A stretch of 20,833 nucleotides of DNA from an uncultured Frankineae bacterium (GTDB taxonomy: Bacteria > Actinomycetota > Actinomycetes > Mycobacteriales > SCTD01), in assembly GCA_902805805.1 (NCBI GenBank), contig CADCUE010000307.1:1-20833 (forward strand), read 5' to 3'. This document shows positions 20,820 to 20,833 of the stretch, piece by piece. The translations under genes and the position numbers were made by a program. Every line of letters begins with the position of its first letter. The stretch's first letter is position 1. Below the pieces are notes generated by a model, which had not been told where the DNA came from, made no database searches, and saw nothing but the letters and a program-made list of their open reading frames with translations.

Positions 20820-20833
20820 ATGGACGAAGCAGG
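20820..20833 (+). CDS. Start of the next gene, cut by the window edge
   Basis: ATG 20820 follows GGGGGA (20808-20813) by 6 nt, 18 bp after the lactate 2-monooxygenase stop. Only four full codons (MDEA) are visible, so no product can be named. Spacing suggests co-transcription. Confidence 0.45.

Overview
This is a 20.8 kb window from a very GC-rich chromosome (G or C dominates third codon positions, and GTG and TTG starts are common). The gene content points to an actinobacterium: a WS/DGAT acyltransferase, a GAF-ANTAR regulator, DUF3099 and DUF7455 proteins, an actinobacterial HhH-GPD protein and lactate 2-monooxygenase. The combination would fit Geodermatophilaceae or relatives, but that family-level guess is inference. 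I see no rRNA, tRNA, CRISPR array, insertion sequence or phage gene. The window reads as chromosomal core and accessory metabolism.

Layout. Positions 1-69 may be the tail of a plus-strand gene. A minus-strand WS/DGAT acyltransferase follows (232-1668). Positions 1779-6012 hold a minus-strand signalling operon. Read in its own direction it encodes two small coiled-coil proteins, a coiled-coil plus degenerate receiver protein, a receiver-less CheB methylesterase with a zinc-knuckle-like tail, and a CheR methyltransferase with PAS domains and a long heptad-repeat coiled coil. A GAF-ANTAR protein (6151-6846) is transcribed divergently from it. No chemoreceptor, CheA, CheW or flagellar gene is visible, so this looks like a non-motility use of Che-type modification enzymes. 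It is the most interesting part of the window.

Positions 6914-11577 carry an unrecognised acidic protein, a YihY/BrkB membrane protein, an unknown membrane-associated protein with a probable small coupled ORF upstream, an HhH-GPD DNA-repair protein overlapping an SDR oxidoreductase (GTGA), and a DUF3099 membrane protein. Positions 11700-15117 carry an AlkB-type dioxygenase, a small four-helix membrane protein, a cupredoxin lipoprotein with all four copper ligands, a crotonase with the dienoyl-CoA isomerase acidic triad, and an orphan ABC ATPase with a leaderless-type promoter.

Positions 15130-17134 carry a membrane-anchored endonuclease/exonuclease/phosphatase protein, a DUF7455 zinc-ribbon-like protein (with a strong hairpin between these two) and a TRIC-type channel. 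Positions 17115-19616 form a minus-strand operon: DUF1330 protein, patatin-like phospholipase and geranylgeranyl-reductase-type flavoprotein. Lactate 2-monooxygenase is divergent from it with only 27 bp between the start codons, and a further gene probably begins at 20820.

How the genes may work together: the Che-like block is a candidate sensory or adaptation module. HhH-GPD and AlkB lie 1.2 kb apart and both suggest base-damage repair. Several enzymes (WS/DGAT, crotonase, patatin, reductase) touch lipids or isoprenoids but are not in one operon.
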